A stretch of 64,000 bases of DNA, from positions 788,918 to 852,917 of the forward strand of contig NZ_CP020991.1 of the NCBI RefSeq assembly GCF_002874775.1. The letters are read 5' to 3'. Positions within the stretch are counted from its first letter, which is position 1, and each line of letters starts with the position of its first letter. The stretch comes from Monoglobus pectinilyticus. Lineage in GTDB: Bacteria > Bacillota > Clostridia > Monoglobales > Monoglobaceae. Below, piece by piece: positions 46,502-54,091 of the stretch. The notes below the pieces were generated by a model. It did not search any database, was not told the origin of the DNA, and saw only the letters and a program-made list of their open reading frames with translations. A program made the position numbers and the translations under genes.

Positions 46502-47776
46502 TTATTTTGTATTTATGTCAATTCGATACTGTTCGCCGTTCCATGTTACGTTCGGTGTTATTGACATTTCTATCGCTGTCAGCGATACATATGCTACATC
46601 TTCTATCATTGTCATTGGATAACCTAAGTCGTATATCTCTCCATTTATCATTATTCCTTTGTTATCTCTTAACATATAAATGTAGTTTCCATCCTTTTCT
46701 ATTGTGACGGCTTGGGTTTCTTCATCCCAATTTACTTTTGCACCTAATTTCTCAAAAGTTTCTTTCACCGGTAACATTACTATTCCGTCTTTTATTGTTG
46801 GCTGGTCACTCATTTCTGCTTTTGTTCCATTTGTATATACTTCTATTTCTCTTCCTGTCATTATATATGGCTCTTCTGCTGTTCCGCTTCCCGATAATAT
46901 TACTGCATTATCTTCGTCTAAGTAAAATGCTGGACGGATACCTCCATAAAAATGACATGAACCATGTCCATACTCTCCATTTTCATCCAGAGAAGTGCAA
47001 CCCGTTTCATCTTTTGATGCAGTACGAAGAAAATATTCAGTATATTCGCCTGGTTCAGAGAATGCTGAAACTCCCTTTTCACCTAATATCGCTTTTATAT
47101 CACCAAAATTCTTCCACATATTATATATCTGCATCTCATCCATTAAAAACACAGTATCTGTAACTTCATATGCTGCTCCATGATATGCCTCCGGCAATTC
47201 TTCCACACTATAAAATTTGAAATATGAAGGCTCAATCGAACTTCCCTGTCTATATTCTTTTAATGCGTTATATACTTCTGTCTCCCCATTTGTTGCTAAA
47301 TCAAGATGATTTATTGGCAGCATAGTCCATTGCGTTACCTGTTTTAATACTTTTCTTTCTTTCTGTGAAAAATTACTTTCATTTAGAAATCCCTTTTCTT
47401 TTGTATTTATATTTTCATTTACCCATCTATTATGAAACTCTTTTAGATTCCAATCCACTTCACCTTCAGATACTGTAGAATTCAACCATTTTCTGACATA
47501 TGATTCCTGCCAAAAACTACTAAGACCAAACGGCTTGTTACACAAAACTTTATCACTTACTATGAGTTTACCATTCTCATCATCTGCTACATATCTCCAT
47601 ATTATTGGCTCATCATTGTATTTTCCTAAACTAAAATAATCTCCTATTTGCATACTATCAATTTTTAAATTCTCAGATTCAATTATATTAGAATTACTTT
47701 TTGCGATTACCGACACAAATAATATACTTCCGGTTACTATTGTTAAACTCAGAAAAAAAATTATTAACCTTTTCAT
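46502..47776 (-). CDS. Exported DUF6273 protein with stalk domain (paralogue 3)
   Basis: 424 residues, tandem duplicate of paralogue 2. A different signal peptide (IFFLSLTIVTGSILFVSVIA) leads into MQIGDYFSLGKYNDEPIIWR, and the stalk is identical to paralogue 2 apart from a few residues. The patch EYFLRTASKDETGCTSLDEN...FYGGIRPAFYLD differs in loop residues. It lies 20 bases upstream of paralogue 2 and directly downstream of the RHS gene, with AAGGAGGAG as ribosome site. The intergenic segment behind it is the same as that before the gene ghost at 45204. Confidence 0.82.
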   Translation of the reverse strand: MKRLIIFFLSLTIVTGSILFVSVIAKSNSNIIESENLKIDSMQIGDYFSLGKYNDEPIIWRYVADDENGKLIVSDKVLCNKPFGLSSFWQESYVRKWLNSTVSEGEVDWNLKEFHNRWVNENINTKEKGFLNESNFSQKERKVLKQVTQWTMLPINHLDLATNGETEVYNALKEYRQGSSIEPSYFKFYSVEELPEAYHGAAYEVTDTVFLMDEMQIYNMWKNFGDIKAILGEKGVSAFSEPGEYTEYFLRTASKDETGCTSLDENGEYGHGSCHFYGGIRPAFYLDEDNAVILSGSGTAEEPYIMTGREIEVYTNGTKAEMSDQPTIKDGIVMLPVKETFEKLGAKVNWDEETQAVTIEKDGNYIYMLRDNKGIMINGEIYDLGYPMTMIEDVAYVSLTAIEMSITPNVTWNGEQYRIDINTK

Positions 47777-47800
47777 TTTTTACTCCTCCTTATTTATTTA

Positions 47801-50650
47801 TCATTTGTCAGGTTTTGTCAACCAAATAGATGTTGATAATTCATTTTTCCATTGCCCCACTCCATTATATATGTAATCGTTTATATCATATATTAAATTT
47901 CCACCCGTATAAGCATCAGGAAAATCACTATACCGTGTACCGGAGGGGGATTGGTCATATGTCATATTGTTACCATTGTTGTGTGTATTATCATTTCCAT
48001 AAATATTGCCATAACCTTGTTCATTTGAACCTCCGGAATATACACTTATGGGAATTCCATTAGCTTTAAGTGTTTCTACCTTTTTTAAATATGCTTCAAA
48101 AAATTGTCTCTTTTGTAAAAAAGTTGCTGTATTGCTTGCATCATTACGCCCCGTCACAAGCCCCATATCAAATTCTATCTGCATTCCTACCTTGGTATGC
48201 TCTTTATCATTGTTTTTATTAGCAATATTATATTCCAACACAGCATTATAAACAGTTTCAAGCTTATTATAATCTGCATCATTACCAGAAGAATAATATA
48301 AACTTGGCTGTATAAATATATAGTCGAATAATGGTCTTCCTTTGCTATCAAATTCATCTGCATATCTTATGATACTCTTAACATCTTTATTATTTTCCGA
48401 AATATATGGTTTCCATATTAACTGTTTATTCTTATCATGTATATAATCAGATATCATACGCATCTCATCAACATCTCTACCTTCCTCATTACCATAATAT
48501 ATTCCGCCTATTATACTGTCATCAATCCACCATTCTCCTGTAATACTTTCATATATCTGTTTTGTATCTTCAACATAGTTTTCGGTTGGATATTCCGTTG
48601 TACCTATATATAATTTTGGCGTTACTGTATTTTTAATTTTCCCGGCAATACGCAAGAAATTTCTTGCGTCCATAAACTTACCAACTATTATTTTCATTGC
48701 GTCTGCCGCTACATTCGGGTCATCTGTAGTTCTTGTCTGCAATGCAAAGTTGCCGCTTCCCCCTGTTTGGATTAACCAGTTTAGAGCATCAAATATCGTA
48801 AACTGATAGTTGTCATACATGTCTTTTTCTGAATTTATCCACCCACTGGGATTACTCCCTATAGTCATATCACGTGACCTGCCCGGTGCGCATGCGTATA
48901 TAACCTGAAATACACTGTCATTTCCTTGTCGCATATCACCCTGAGCCCCTACATACGCTTTAATTATATACTTTAGATTTTCACGCCCTTCTTCTGTTTC
49001 ATTTAATTTATACAGCATTTCTTCTACTTCCTGAGGATTCTCAATAGTCGCCGCATATAATTCTTCAAAAGAATCATACTTTGTCCCGTAGTATGAATGT
49101 CCGCTTGTGTCGACATATGTCATTGGATTATTCGCACAATATGTATATAAGTTCAAACTAAGCGGGTCACTCGCATCTCCTCTATATGTATCTTCCTGTA
49201 TAAACCGTGCTGTTTCTGCATCATAGAATCGAGATTTCAAATAATATAACTCTGTCTCGTTATCATATTCGTATCCGCTGTATCTGTATGGATTTTCTAT
49301 ATTTTCGGTCTCTCCCGTGATATTTCCAAACGGGTCGTATTCATATGCTGCCGCAATGTTTCCGCTCTTTTCTGTTAGCGCTGTAACGTCTCCATGTCCA
49401 TTATAATGATACGTATACTTTTTATCATTAGACTCCCTTGTTATCAAATTTGTTCCATATACGTTCCTTGCTGTTTGGTTTCCTTCTCCGTCTGTCTCTA
49501 ATACTATTTTATCATACTCATAAAGATATTTGCAAGTATTTCCATTTACTGTTTTAGATACCCTGTTTCCTTCTCCGTTATAAACATTGGAAATTACATT
49601 GCTTCCCTGATATGTTTTTACTAGACGGTTGAACACGTCATATTCATATACCGCACCTATTTCTGAGTCATCATCTAGTCCCAGCAGCTTTATTTCCAGT
49701 TCTGTTTCCTCTCCGTCGTCTGATTTTTCCACTCCTTGGAACTTACTGTGTATATTTCCGTTATTATCATAATTATATGTTACCGTCTTTTTGGTATTTC
49801 CAACAGTCTGAACCGTGTCTGTCAGACGCTCCTGTTCGTTATAATTATACGTTGTTAATGATATTATTCCGGATTCTGTAACCGTTTCAGTCTTTCTGTT
49901 TCCGGCTTTGTCATATGTATAGGACGTCTGCTTATTTGACGGTTCGGTTACCGTCTTTAATCTGTTTGCTTCATCATAGGTATATTTTGTTGCACCCTTG
50001 TCTGCACCTGACTCAGTTTCTTCTTTATATATCAGATTTTTTGCCTTATCATACGCATATGAATATGAACTTATTATAGTATCAGCAGAAGTTTTGTTCA
50101 CAATGCTTGATAAAGTTCCGTCGTCATTATACTCAAATTCGGCTTTGGAACCGTCTGCATTTGTTATTTTATTTTGAGCGCCGTTTAAATAATATTCATA
50201 TGTTGTTGGCTCCGCATTTTCTGCATCCTTGACAGTATGCAGTCTATTGTTTTTATCATAAGTCTTTATCGTTACATTATTCTTTGGATCAACAGTCTTT
50301 TCTGATACTTCTCCGTTATTTATCAATGTCGTTATATCATATTGGTAAGTCGTTGTTCCAATACCGGGAACATCCTTGGTCAAAACTCTGCCCAATTTGT
50401 CGTATGTTCTGGTTGTTGTTCCGCTTTCGTCCTGCATTGTCAGTTTATTATTGGCTCCATCGTACGTATTATGTATTAAGACATTATCGCCGAGTTTAGT
50501 ATCTGTAAGCCTGTCGTGCACATCGTAAACAAAAGATAATGTTACACCATTTCTATCGGTTTTCTCTATCACATTTCCACGCTCATCATACTTATAGCTT
50601 TCTGTCTTTGATGCTATACCTATGCCGCCATGGTCAATTTTAGCGGTCAT
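47801..50650 (-). CDS. RHS repeat protein with C-terminal DUF4855-type domain (truncated at 5' end)
   Basis: 949 residues in the main frame. Residues 1-500 are YD/RHS repeats (YKYDERGNVIEKTDRNG, YTYDKAGNRKTETVTESG, YNYDNNGNIHSK and many more) ending in the RHS core AAYEYDPFGNITGETE ... YLKSRFYDAETARFIQEDTY ... LNLYTYCANNPMTYVDTSGH at about 430-520. After this, where RHS proteins carry a variable toxin, a segment of about 150 residues is followed at about 675-940 by TPKLYIGTTEYP, IIGGIYYGNEEGRDVD, LIWKPYI, DYIFIQPSLYY, KVGMQIEFDMG, SVYSGGSNEQGYG. That pattern equals the DUF4855-like end of the subtilase at 54092. The frame opens without a signal peptide; the 5' part is in a different frame upstream, so the gene is probably non-functional or an orphan module. 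Confidence 0.83.
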   Translation of the reverse strand: MTAKIDHGGIGIASKTESYKYDERGNVIEKTDRNGVTLSFVYDVHDRLTDTKLGDNVLIHNTYDGANNKLTMQDESGTTTRTYDKLGRVLTKDVPGIGTTTYQYDITTLINNGEVSEKTVDPKNNVTIKTYDKNNRLHTVKDAENAEPTTYEYYLNGAQNKITNADGSKAEFEYNDDGTLSSIVNKTSADTIISSYSYAYDKAKNLIYKEETESGADKGATKYTYDEANRLKTVTEPSNKQTSYTYDKAGNRKTETVTESGIISLTTYNYNEQERLTDTVQTVGNTKKTVTYNYDNNGNIHSKFQGVEKSDDGEETELEIKLLGLDDDSEIGAVYEYDVFNRLVKTYQGSNVISNVYNGEGNRVSKTVNGNTCKYLYEYDKIVLETDGEGNQTARNVYGTNLITRESNDKKYTYHYNGHGDVTALTEKSGNIAAAYEYDPFGNITGETENIENPYRYSGYEYDNETELYYLKSRFYDAETARFIQEDTYRGDASDPLSLNLYTYCANNPMTYVDTSGHSYYGTKYDSFEELYAATIENPQEVEEMLYKLNETEEGRENLKYIIKAYVGAQGDMRQGNDSVFQVIYACAPGRSRDMTIGSNPSGWINSEKDMYDNYQFTIFDALNWLIQTGGSGNFALQTRTTDDPNVAADAMKIIVGKFMDARNFLRIAGKIKNTVTPKLYIGTTEYPTENYVEDTKQIYESITGEWWIDDSIIGGIYYGNEEGRDVDEMRMISDYIHDKNKQLIWKPYISENNKDVKSIIRYADEFDSKGRPLFDYIFIQPSLYYSSGNDADYNKLETVYNAVLEYNIANKNNDKEHTKVGMQIEFDMGLVTGRNDASNTATFLQKRQFFEAYLKKVETLKANGIPISVYSGGSNEQGYGNIYGNDNTHNNGNNMTYDQSPSGTRYSDFPDAYTGGNLIYDINDYIYNGVGQWKNELSTSIWLTKPDK

Positions 50651-51030
50651 TTCATTTCGGATATTGTATTGGAATGTAGTCGTATGTCCTTCGCCATTGG
50701 TTTGCGTCTCAAGATTTCCAAATAAGTCATAAGTATATATGTTAGTTTCTAAAACTCCTTCAACATTCTGGCTTGTAGTTATTAGTCTTCCCAGTTCATC
50801 ATATTCATAATATGTGGTATTTCCTTTTGTTTATCCACTGTGTTGCCATCCATTTCAAATCTTACATTTCCGCGGCTGTCATACAAATTTTGAGTTGTAA
50901 TAGCTTCTGTACCGTCCTGTTTGCTTACAGTTGCAGAAATATTGTTTCCTAATTTATCATATCCATATATTTCGAGACGTTCCGTTCCAATTGTTTTTCT
51001 TGCCATATTTCCCAATTGGTAAATAGAAAT
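50651..51030 (-). pseudogene. Frame-shifted, truncated 5' part of the RHS gene
   Basis: Upstream of the main frame the RHS reading continues as KGNTTYYEYDELGRLITTSQ and ETNIYTYDLFGNLETQTNGE, without a stop. At the A tract 50823-50829 it must change frame by one base to join YGYDKLGNNISATVSKQDGT and NLYDSRGNVRFEMDGNTVDK, which extends up to about 51030. There it abuts the terminator copy B. No signal peptide, start codon with a ribosome site, or N-terminal RHS domain remains. Confidence 0.75.
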
Positions 51031-51053
51031 TATGTCTTTATATAAACAAATAG

Positions 51054-51089
51054 AAATAGGCTTCTTATAAATTTTTAAGAAGCCTATTT
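51054..51089. terminator. 14-bp terminator hairpin, copy B
   Basis: AAATAGGCTTCTTA (51054-51067) pairs exactly with TAAGAAGCCTATTT (51076-51089). This and its flank (TTGTxxTTATTTATTxATTT and TATAAxTAAAAA) repeat the copy at 43537-43571. It now separates the RHS remnant from the DUF6273 ghost. Confidence 0.82.
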
Positions 51090-51139
51090 GTTGTTATTTA
51101 TTAATTTCTATCCTATAAATAAAAAGATACGCAATAATA

Positions 51140-51163
51140 TTAAATAGTTATAAACTTTTTCAT
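51140..51163 (-). pseudogene. Gene ghost: first seven codons of another DUF6273 paralogue
   Basis: A ribosome site GGAGGAG and ATG at 51163 encode MKKFITI and then TAA. The sequence from GCGGAGGAG through this codon matches the start of the paralogues at 52620 and 54069 (MKKFITIVVLL). Beyond it comes the 3' untranslated part and the terminator copy B, so an entire coding body is deleted. Confidence 0.65.
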
Positions 51164-51186
51164 ATTTTTTCTTCTCCTCCGCTAAA

Positions 51187-51211
51187 AAAGGTATGATATT
51201 CTCATACCCTT
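51187..51211 (-). terminator. Hairpin terminator of DUF6273 paralogue 4
   Basis: AGGTATGA / TCATACCT-type stem (51189-51196 with 51202-51209) around TATTC; on the minus strand it is followed by TTTTTTAG. It is the diverged twin of the hairpin at 52640-52664. Confidence 0.7.
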
Positions 51212-51222
51212 TACACTTTTCG

Positions 51223-52620
51223 TTAAAACGGCTCATAGTCGGGGAATATACTCTCGAAATCTTTACGCTGCCAATTTTCCATCGGTATTTCCAGTCTTTC
51301 TCCAAAATCCATTGGCAGTTTCGGCTGGTCTACCAGTACTCGATTTAAGTTTTCTATATAGTCTACCTTCGCTTCAAACGCTTCCGATACTGCTCTCAGC
51401 GGCACCATTGTTCTCTCTCCAACCAACCTCGGCGGCACCTCTAATGTTACCACTTCTCTGCTGTTTCCCATCTCCGGATTATCTATCTGCATTACCACTG
51501 TTGTATCTTCTTTTTTTGCTGTGATTATTTGTGTTTCCTCCTCCCATTCAACCTCTGCTCCAAGCTCTTCAAATATTGCCCTTACCGGCACCAGCAATCT
51601 TTCGCTTTCCTCCACCGGTTCTTCATCAAATTGCATTCTCTCTCCGTTGCAGTATACTTCTGCATTTGTTTGAGGCTGTCCGTCTATTATATATGGTTCT
51701 TCTATACTTCCGCTTCCTGATATAATCTCGGCTTTTGTTGTGTCTAAATAAAATGCCGGTCTTACTCCATAACTATACGCACATATTCCCGAACTATAAT
51801 CATCGTCACCAAATATAAATTGTGCGCTTCTGTTGGATGTCCTTAACATATATTCCTCTTCAAATCCTTCATAATAATCTTTATCATTTTTAACACTGTC
51901 GAATGCCCTTTGAGTTGGATATGCCCTTACTGTCCCAAAATTTGTCCATAACTTATATATCTGTGCTTCATCAATCAGAAACATTGTATCACTTAATCTA
52001 TACATTGCTCCTTCTATATGACTAAAATTTCTAATACCCGAACTAAACACATTATATTTTCCATATCGACTAATAAAAGGATAATAGTTTGTTTGAAAAC
52101 ACTTTTTTAATCCGTTAGTTGACAAATGTGCATTTTTCGGCCCCAATATTTGCCATTGACTTACTGTTTTCATAACTGACAGTTCACTAATGCTAAAATT
52201 TCTTTCAGACAAAAATCCATCTTCATCTACATATGGCATGAATGGTGATAATGGTACTTTTGTATTGGGAGGATTATTACCCGGCCATATAATATTACCT
52301 GCATTTTCTATTGCATTTAACCACGCTCTTATCGTTGTGTTTTCCCATATATCTGAGCCATACATATCCTGACTTAAAAAATCATCAACATTTGTACCTG
52401 CGTTATATGCTTTATAGCATAATATTTTATCACTCAACAAAAGCATTCCATTTTCGTCATCATCACTTATACATCTCCATATTATTGGATCATCTTCGTA
52501 TGTTCCAAGCTGAAAATATGTACCTATATTGTTCTCCTCTTCTTCAACTCTCTGTGCTTTTACCGGATTTATATTTAAACACATTAATAATAAAACAACT
52601 ATTGTTATAAATTTTTTCAT
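51223..52620 (-). CDS. Exported DUF6273 protein with copper-amine-oxidase-like domain (paralogue 4)
   Basis: 465 residues: signal peptide (MKKFITIVVLLLMCLNINPV, ending KAQ), DUF6273 at about 30-320 (GTYFQLGTYEDDPIIWRCIS, LLLSDKILCYKAYNAG, DIWENTTIRAWLNAIEN, DTMFLIDEAQIYKLWTNF, EEYMLRTSNRSAQFIFGDD, YSYGVRPAFYLDTTKAEIIS), and a copper-amine-oxidase N-terminal-like domain at about 340-445 (AEVYCNGERMQFDEEPVEES, RLLVPVRAIFEELGAEVEWE, RTMVPLRAVSEAFEAKVDYI). It is almost identical to the upstream gene at 52672, with changes clustered in the 40 residues before GVRPAFYLD. The ribosome site is GGAGGAG. Function unknown; presumably cell-surface. Confidence 0.82.
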   Translation of the reverse strand: MKKFITIVVLLLMCLNINPVKAQRVEEEENNIGTYFQLGTYEDDPIIWRCISDDDENGMLLLSDKILCYKAYNAGTNVDDFLSQDMYGSDIWENTTIRAWLNAIENAGNIIWPGNNPPNTKVPLSPFMPYVDEDGFLSERNFSISELSVMKTVSQWQILGPKNAHLSTNGLKKCFQTNYYPFISRYGKYNVFSSGIRNFSHIEGAMYRLSDTMFLIDEAQIYKLWTNFGTVRAYPTQRAFDSVKNDKDYYEGFEEEYMLRTSNRSAQFIFGDDDYSSGICAYSYGVRPAFYLDTTKAEIISGSGSIEEPYIIDGQPQTNAEVYCNGERMQFDEEPVEESERLLVPVRAIFEELGAEVEWEEETQIITAKKEDTTVVMQIDNPEMGNSREVVTLEVPPRLVGERTMVPLRAVSEAFEAKVDYIENLNRVLVDQPKLPMDFGERLEIPMENWQRKDFESIFPDYEPF

Positions 52621-52639
52621 ATTTTTCTCCTCCGCTAAA

Positions 52640-52664
52640 AAGGGTATGATATTCTCATACCCTT
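52640..52664 (-). terminator. 10-bp hairpin terminator of DUF6273 paralogue 5
   Basis: AAGGGTATGA (52640-52649) pairs exactly with TCATACCCTT (52655-52664) around TATTC. On the minus strand TTTTTAG follows. It lies between the two tandem copies. Confidence 0.78.
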
Positions 52665-52671
52665 CTTTTCG

Positions 52672-54069
52672 TTAAAACGGTTCATAGTCGGGGAATATGC
52701 TCTCGAAATCTTTGCGCTGCCAATTTTCCATCGGTATTTCCAGTCTTTCTCCAAAATCCATTGGCAGTTTCGGCTGGTCTACCACTACTCGGTTTAAGTT
52801 TTCTATATAGTCTACCTTCGCTTCAAACGCTTCCGATACCGCTCTCAGCGGCACCATTGTTCTCTCTCCAACCAACCTCGGCGGCACCTCTAATGTTACC
52901 ACTTCTCTGCTGTTTCCCATCTCCGGATTATCTATCTGCATTACCACTGTTGTATCTTCTTTTTTTGCTGTGATTATTTGTGTTTCCTCCTCCCATTCAA
53001 CCTCTGCTCCAAGCTCTTCAAATATTGCCCTTACCGGCACCAGCAATCTTTCGCTTTCCTCCACCGGTTCTTCATCAAATTGCATTCTCTCTCCGTTGCA
53101 GTATACTTCTGCATTTGTTTGAGGCTGTCCGTCTATTATATATGGTTCTTCTATACTTCCGCTTCCTGATATAATCTCGGCTTTTGTTGTGTCTAAATAA
53201 AATGCCGGTCTTACTCCATAACTATACGCACATATTCCCGAACTATAATCATCGTCACCAAATATAAACCTTGCATCTGTTATTGACGACCTTAATGCGT
53301 ATTCACTTTCAAATCCTTCATAATATTTTTTATCATTTTTAACACTATCAAATGCTTTTTGAGTTGGATATGCCCTTACTGTCCCAAAATTAGTCCATAG
53401 CTTGTATATCTGCGCTTCATCAATCAGAAACATTGTATCACTTAATCTATACATTGCCCCTTCTATATGACTAAAATTTCTAATACCCGAACTAAACACA
53501 TTATATTTTCCATATCGACTAATAAAAGGATAATAGTTTGTTTGAAAACACTTTTTTAATCCGTTAGTTGACAAATGTGCATTTTTCGGCCCCAATATTT
53601 GCCATTGACTTACTGTTTTCATAACTGACAGTTCACTAATGCTAAAATTTCTTTCAGACAAAAATCCATCTTCATCTACATATGGCATGAATGGTGATAA
53701 TGGTACTTTTGTATTGGGAGGATTATTACCCGGCCATATAATATTACCTGCATTTTCTATTGCATTTAACCACGCTCTTATCGTTGTGTTTTCCCATATA
53801 TCTGAGCCATACATATCCTGACTTAAAAAATCATCAACATTTGTACCTGCGTTATATGCTTTATAGCATAATATTTTATCACTCAACAAAAGCATTCCAT
53901 TTTCGTCATCATCACTTATACATCTCCATATTATTGGATCATCTTCGTATGTTCCAAGCTGAAAATATGTACCTATATTGTTTCCATCTTCTTCAACTCT
54001 CTGTGCTTTTACTGGATTTATATTTAAACACATTAATAATAAGACAACTATTGTTATAAATTTTTTCAT
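52672..54069 (-). CDS. Exported DUF6273 protein with copper-amine-oxidase-like domain (paralogue 5)
   Basis: 465 residues with the same signal peptide and domains as paralogue 4. Differences seen: VEEDGNNIG for VEEEENNIG, QKAFDSVKNDKKYYEGFESE for QRAFDSVKNDKDYYEGFEEE, YALRSSITDARFIFG for YMLRTSNRSAQFIFG, and NRVVVDQ for NRVLVDQ. It lies 22 bases behind the large subtilase gene, so it may be read from the same transcript. Function unknown. Confidence 0.82.
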   Translation of the reverse strand: MKKFITIVVLLLMCLNINPVKAQRVEEDGNNIGTYFQLGTYEDDPIIWRCISDDDENGMLLLSDKILCYKAYNAGTNVDDFLSQDMYGSDIWENTTIRAWLNAIENAGNIIWPGNNPPNTKVPLSPFMPYVDEDGFLSERNFSISELSVMKTVSQWQILGPKNAHLSTNGLKKCFQTNYYPFISRYGKYNVFSSGIRNFSHIEGAMYRLSDTMFLIDEAQIYKLWTNFGTVRAYPTQKAFDSVKNDKKYYEGFESEYALRSSITDARFIFGDDDYSSGICAYSYGVRPAFYLDTTKAEIISGSGSIEEPYIIDGQPQTNAEVYCNGERMQFDEEPVEESERLLVPVRAIFEELGAEVEWEEETQIITAKKEDTTVVMQIDNPEMGNSREVVTLEVPPRLVGERTMVPLRAVSEAFEAKVDYIENLNRVVVDQPKLPMDFGERLEIPMENWQRKDFESIFPDYEPF

Positions 54070-54091
54070 ACATTTCTCCTCCTACATTTTT

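Noticed and set aside
47801-50650. Polymorphic toxin with immunity gene
   Set aside because: The gene next to the RHS C-terminus is a DUF6273 secreted protein with a signal peptide, not a small cytoplasmic immunity protein, and the C-terminal domain is DUF4855-like, not a known toxin.
51223-54069. Diversity-generating retroelement targets: DUF6273 proteins resemble C-type-lectin-fold variable proteins and vary before GxRPAF
   Set aside because: No reverse transcriptase or template repeat is in the window, and substitutions between the two copies are not limited to adenine positions.
43622-54069. Many plus-strand frames rich in Leu/Ser opposite the DUF6273 and subtilase genes
   Set aside because: They are antisense shadows with biased composition, no ribosome sites and no domain motifs; duplicates of the sense genes give duplicate shadows.
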